The notes under the pieces are model-generated. The model was not told the origin of the DNA. It ran no database searches and saw only the letters and a list, made by a program, of their open reading frames with translations. From Alphaproteobacteria bacterium (GTDB lineage: Bacteria; Pseudomonadota; Alphaproteobacteria; HIMB59): a DNA stretch of 45,869 nucleotides. The position numbers were made by a program, and so were the translations under genes. Below are positions 42,387 through 45,869 of this stretch, piece by piece (the stretch's first letter is position 1; each line of letters starts with the position of its first letter). The stretch covers positions 1-45,869 of the forward strand of contig JAQWMI010000001.1 of assembly GCA_029246865.1 (NCBI GenBank). The letters are read 5' to 3'.

Positions 42387-44120
42387 TTGTTTAATTGGAT
42401 ACTGATCGGTCTGGTAGTATTACTCATACTACTAGTATTATTTGCTAAATTTTATCAAAAAAGCTCAAAAGATGTTGCATTTGTAAGAACAGGAATGTTT
42501 GGTCAGAAAATAGTACTTACGGGTGGTGCTTTGGCTATACCTATATTTCACCAAACAACACCAGTAAATATGAATACCTTAAAACTTGAGATAGAAAGAA
42601 AAGAAAATAATGGTTTTATAACAAAAGATAAAATGCGTGTTGATATTAAAACTGATTTTTATGTGAGAGTTATTGGTGACAAAGAAAGTGTAAGTCTCGC
42701 CGCTCAAACCTTAGGAGCAAGAACTTTAAGTCCTCAATCTGTAAAAGAATTAATGGAAGGTAAATTTGTTAGCGCTATGAGGTCTGTAAGTGCTGACATG
42801 AGTTTAGAGCAGTTACAAACTAGTGGTCTAAAGTTTACGACTGAAGTTCATAAGTTAATTGAAAATGTTGTAACTAAAAATGGCCTTGAATTAGAATCTG
42901 TTTCTTTGTCCAAATTAGATCAAACTTCAAAAGAGTTTTTTGATCCAAGTAATACTTTTGATGCAATAGGACTTATTAAAATTACAGAAGAGACAGAAGC
43001 AAGTAGAAAAAAAAGAAATGAGATTCAGAAATCTACAGAATTAAAAATTGAACAAACAAATTTAGAAACTGAACAAAAATCTTTAGAAGTCAATAAACAA
43101 TCTGAATTTGCTAGAATTCAGAAGGAAATGGAAGTGTCAAATAGAAGATCTGAGCAGTCAGCAGCTATCGCCAAATCACAGGCAGAAAATAAGAGAATTT
43201 CATCAGAAATAGAAATCAAAGAAAATAATCAAATTGAAAAATCTAAAATTAAATCTGAGGAAGATTTACAAAAAGATAGAATTGAAACAGAAAAAAATCT
43301 TAGACAGTTAGAACTTGATAAGCAAAAAAATATTAGAGTTAAAGAAATTGAAAATCAAAAATCAATTCAAATAGAAGAAGAAAATCAAACAATTGATTTA
43401 TTTGCTAAGCAAAAGGAAAGGTCTGATAGCGCCGTAGCCACTAGAGATGCGGAATCTAAGGCTGTAGTTGCAGAGGAGAAAATTATTACAGCAAAAATGT
43501 TAGCACAAACAGAAAGAGAAAAAGCTGTAGCGTTAATAAAGTCTCAAAGAATTGCTGAAGAAAAATCTATAGCAACAACACTAGCAGCTGCCGCTGAAAA
43601 AACTGCTGCCTTGGATATTGGTAAGGCAAAAGAAATTATAGCAAATGCGGAAGCGTTAGCTCAAAAAGTTAGATTACTTGCTGAGGCGGAAGGTATTAAG
43701 AAATTAAATGAAGCTTCTAATATTTTAAAATCTGAACAAATTGCCATGAAGGTAAAACTCGATATTATTCAAAAACTTCCTGAAATTATAAAAGAAAGTG
43801 TCAAACCAATCGAAAATATTGATGGAATTAAAATTGTTGATGTTAATGGATTGGGAATTAATAAAGATACTGTTAATACATCAACAGGCACAGTAACTTC
43901 CAATAGTAGTGATGATATTGTAGATAGAGTTGTTACAGGTGCTATGAAATATAAAACTCAAGCTCCAATTCTTGAACAATTAGTTAAAGAAGTTGGCTTA
44001 GTAAATGATGGTGAGACATTTAATGATTTATTAACTGGTAAAAGCTCTTTTGTTACAGGTGATATAAAAAAACAAGATAAGCCTAACTTATCTGCAAAAG
44101 GTAAAGTAAAAAAGCCTTAA
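42387..44120 (+). CDS. Flotillin-like SPFH-domain membrane protein
   Basis: The 577-residue protein has one N-terminal membrane helix (WILIGLVVLLILLVLFAKFY), then an SPFH/Band 7 domain (DVAFVRTGMFGQKIVLTGGALAIPIFHQTTPVNMNTLKLEIER to about residue 190). A long Ala/Glu/Lys-rich coiled coil (about 200-470) with AEA-type repeats follows, then a short variable tail. This is the flotillin/YqiK architecture, whose members form membrane scaffolds or microdomains. The start is a TTG with a good GAGGAG site 5 bases upstream. It is the first gene of the unit that continues with both dimethylformamidase-like subunits, 15 bases later, which is an unusual partner set. Confidence 0.92.
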   Translation: MFNWILIGLVVLLILLVLFAKFYQKSSKDVAFVRTGMFGQKIVLTGGALAIPIFHQTTPVNMNTLKLEIERKENNGFITKDKMRVDIKTDFYVRVIGDKESVSLAAQTLGARTLSPQSVKELMEGKFVSAMRSVSADMSLEQLQTSGLKFTTEVHKLIENVVTKNGLELESVSLSKLDQTSKEFFDPSNTFDAIGLIKITEETEASRKKRNEIQKSTELKIEQTNLETEQKSLEVNKQSEFARIQKEMEVSNRRSEQSAAIAKSQAENKRISSEIEIKENNQIEKSKIKSEEDLQKDRIETEKNLRQLELDKQKNIRVKEIENQKSIQIEEENQTIDLFAKQKERSDSAVATRDAESKAVVAEEKIITAKMLAQTEREKAVALIKSQRIAEEKSIATTLAAAAEKTAALDIGKAKEIIANAEALAQKVRLLAEAEGIKKLNEASNILKSEQIAMKVKLDIIQKLPEIIKESVKPIENIDGIKIVDVNGLGINKDTVNTSTGTVTSNSSDDIVDRVVTGAMKYKTQAPILEQLVKEVGLVNDGETFNDLLTGKSSFVTGDIKKQDKPNLSAKGKVKKP

Positions 44121-44135
44121 GCTTAAATAAAATAA

Positions 44136-44564
44136 ATGTCCAGAAAGCATAAAAATCCAGACACCTCTATTCATAGAAATGACAGTTTTGCTGCTGTAGA
44201 TGATTATGATACTAGAATGTACATATTGCCTTATCTTATTGATGAAGATTCAAGAAAAGAAATTATAGCAGAACACGAAGCTAATCCTTTATACTCAGGA
44301 ACTAAACCTGGAGAACCTGCGCCAATGTACAGCAAGGCTTTAGTTAGATTAATAGATAAACTGAGAGTAACTCCACAAAAGAATAAATTAACAATAATAG
44401 AGTCTAAACCTTGGGAAGAATATAAAATAGGAATTTTACCTGGTAACAGAGGTGGAAAAATACAAATCACAGATGAATCGTATGTATCAAGAGAAAAAGC
44501 AGAACATGCAATTTTTCTTAAGAGGTTAAAGGTACTTTTAGAACAATATGGAATTAATCTATAA
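44136..44564 (+). CDS. N,N-dimethylformamidase small-subunit-like protein
   Basis: The 142-residue protein resembles the small (alpha) subunit of N,N-dimethylformamidase (about 132 residues) from memory: EIIAEHEANPL, KPWEEYKIGIL and the C-terminal SREKAEHAIFLKRLKVLL fit its pattern. In the known enzyme it packs against the large subunit, which carries the iron site. The gene sits directly before the large-subunit gene and 15 bases after the SPFH gene. The identification leans on that position as well as on sequence, and the match is looser than for the large subunit. Confidence 0.75.
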   Translation: MSRKHKNPDTSIHRNDSFAAVDDYDTRMYILPYLIDEDSRKEIIAEHEANPLYSGTKPGEPAPMYSKALVRLIDKLRVTPQKNKLTIIESKPWEEYKIGILPGNRGGKIQITDESYVSREKAEHAIFLKRLKVLLEQYGINL

Positions 44565-44593
44565 CATGTCACTTTATAAGGAGTCATTTAAAA

Positions 44594-45869
44594 TTGTCTG
44601 ATAATAATAAACAAGAATCGATGTTAAGAATAACTGGTTACTCAGATAAATTTTCTGCTAGACCCGGTGAAGAAATTTCTTTTTATGTAAATTCTGAATT
44701 CGATGAACAATATCAAGCTGATATTGTTAGACTAATTCATGGAGATACTAATCCTGAAGGTCCCGGCTACAAAGAAGAATTAATACATTCAAATATAAGC
44801 GATATGCACGCTGGAAAAAACCAGCAAATTTATGGAGGCAGTTATATTTTTGTTCCCAATAACGAAATATTTAATGTTAGTAGTTTTACTCTATGTGCTT
44901 ATATCTACCCTACTACTCCTTATGTTGATGTTGAGGGTGTTGAGGTTGGAGAGCAAGCTATACTTTCAAAATGGGATGCAGAAAACGAAACTGGATATGG
45001 CTTGTTTGTTAATTCTGATGGAGAACTATGCCTTAGAATAGGTCATGGAAAAGGCAAAGTTGAAGAATTTTCAACAGGCAAACCTTTGTATAGAAAAGTT
45101 TGGTATAAGATTGGAGCTAGCTTTGATGTTAATACTGGAAAAGTTTTTGTTTTTCAAACACCGTATGTGACTCATACTAATAGTGGTCATGGTATGAGTA
45201 TGTTGCATCCAAAAGAGGATACTTATGGAAGTTATCATGGCACAAGTCTTATGGGTGGACCTGCCATTAATGACTGCCCTTTTTTAATGGCATCAAGTAC
45301 ATTAAAATCTAATTCAGGTAGATATTTAACTGGCGGTCACTTCAATTATCTTGATAAGCCCCATGAAATACCAATCCATACCCATAAATATAATGGTAAA
45401 ATTGAAAGACCTAAGATTGCTAATAAAGCTCTAGAACTTCATGAAATTGAATTATTACTAAGTTGTCAAGGTATTGAAAATATACCCAATGAATTAAAAG
45501 AAGTTGTTATTGGCGCTTGGAATTTTAATGCAAATATAACTCCTAATGCATCTTCAACAAAAATTGTTGATGATAGCTTATGTAAGATAGATGGATGTGG
45601 GGTTAATTTACCAGTAAGAGGAGTACCTGGTTTTAATTGGAGTTCAGATTACATGAGCTTTCTTCATGGCCCTCAAGAGTACGGGGCGATTCACTTTCAT
45701 GATGAATCGGTAGATGACGCTAGATGGGATGTTTCTTTTAAATTTAAAGTTCCTGAAAATCTCAAGTCGGGTGTTTATGCTGCCAGACTAAGAATTAACA
45801 GACTTACCGACTCTGAAAATGAAGATTATATTCCCTTCTTTATTAGACCAGCTAAAGATGCAAAAAAAG
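44594..45869 (+). CDS. N,N-dimethylformamidase large-subunit-like protein (cut by window end)
   Basis: This frame is open from the TTG at 44594 to the last base and is absent from the ORF track because it has no stop. An AAGGAG site lies 10 bases before the TTG; an in-frame ATG exists at 44621. The N-terminus (LRITGYSDKFSARPGEEISFYV, YQADIVRLIHGDTNPEGPGYKEE) is typical of the dimethylformamidase large subunit, followed by a concanavalin/LamG-like domain near residues 80-190. The known protein is about 760 residues, and its iron ligands (two Tyr and a Glu in the C-terminal half) probably lie mostly beyond the window, so activity cannot be judged. The known reaction yields dimethylamine and formate from dimethylformamide. 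Confidence 0.9.
   Translation, partial: MSDNNKQESMLRITGYSDKFSARPGEEISFYVNSEFDEQYQADIVRLIHGDTNPEGPGYKEELIHSNISDMHAGKNQQIYGGSYIFVPNNEIFNVSSFTLCAYIYPTTPYVDVEGVEVGEQAILSKWDAENETGYGLFVNSDGELCLRIGHGKGKVEEFSTGKPLYRKVWYKIGASFDVNTGKVFVFQTPYVTHTNSGHGMSMLHPKEDTYGSYHGTSLMGGPAINDCPFLMASSTLKSNSGRYLTGGHFNYLDKPHEIPIHTHKYNGKIERPKIANKALELHEIELLLSCQGIENIPNELKEVVIGAWNFNANITPNASSTKIVDDSLCKIDGCGVNLPVRGVPGFNWSSDYMSFLHGPQEYGAIHFHDESVDDARWDVSFKFKVPENLKSGVYAARLRINRLTDSENEDYIPFFIRPAKDAKK

Noticed and set aside
44231-44587. 118-residue minus-strand ORF
   Set aside because: It lies antisense inside the small-subunit gene, whose frame matches a family and sits in a coupled operon.
44832-45041. 69-residue plus-strand ORF near the window end
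   Set aside because: It is an out-of-frame shadow of the open large-subunit frame that runs off the window.

Overview
The window is AT-rich and densely packed. Most neighbouring genes overlap or sit within about 50 bases of each other, there are no insertion sequences, phage genes, tRNAs, rRNAs or CRISPR arrays that I can see, and no gene-free stretch exceeds 300 bases. TGA is used as a stop. Tat-exported binding proteins, a TRAP-type receptor, a BMP-type nucleoside transporter and a dimethylformamidase-like enzyme suggest a streamlined, probably marine, free-living alphaproteobacterium (SAR11-like, HIMB59-like or AEGEAN-169-like in style). I cannot fix the order from this window alone.

Layout. 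(1) 1-5274 (+): a BMP-type nucleoside ABC transporter (ATPase, two permeases, binding protein), a stem-loop and a purine-type phosphoribosyltransferase: import and salvage of nucleosides or bases. (2) 5283-9652 (-): a compact operon dat, msrA, J-domain membrane protein, typA, YqaA-like membrane protein. (3) 9682-14927: an M48 lipoprotein protease, a small lysine-rich coiled-coil protein, an orphan TRAP receptor, a ProX-type tRNA editing protein, YajQ, an EamA exporter, a TIP30-like oxidoreductase and a PaaI-like thioesterase. (4) 14964-20950 (+): an overlapping chain gor, ggt, mazG, tolC-like, lysR-type regulator. (5) 21038-26878: argD (+) converging on a minus-strand run slyX, ppnP, aminotransferase, an unrecognised P-loop protein, argC, argB. 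(6) 27005-34818: guaB-guaA-DUF1772, GFA protein, homocysteine methyltransferase-like protein with DUF1737, Bcp, AroQ, YqhA-like protein, an FkbM-like methyltransferase and a small unknown gene. (7) 34820-45869: the most unusual region. A divergent pair of transcription units holds, on the minus strand, a Tat-exported amide/amino-acid-type binding protein, LivG (with a repeated C-terminal extension), LivF, LivH, LivM, a divergent Amt-family channel and a small membrane protein. On the plus strand are a flotillin-like SPFH protein and the small and large subunits of an N,N-dimethylformamidase-like enzyme (the large one cut by the window end).

How the genes work together. Purine supply recurs (nucleoside import, phosphoribosyltransferase, PpnP, GuaA/GuaB), as does thiol/redox repair (Gor, Ggt, MsrA, Bcp). 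The last 11 kb read as one candidate system for taking up and hydrolysing a small N-substituted amide, with a membrane scaffold protein and an altered ammonium-type channel as partners. The second candidate novelty is the P-loop protein placed directly ahead of argC-argB, where an N-acetylglutamate-forming step would be expected.
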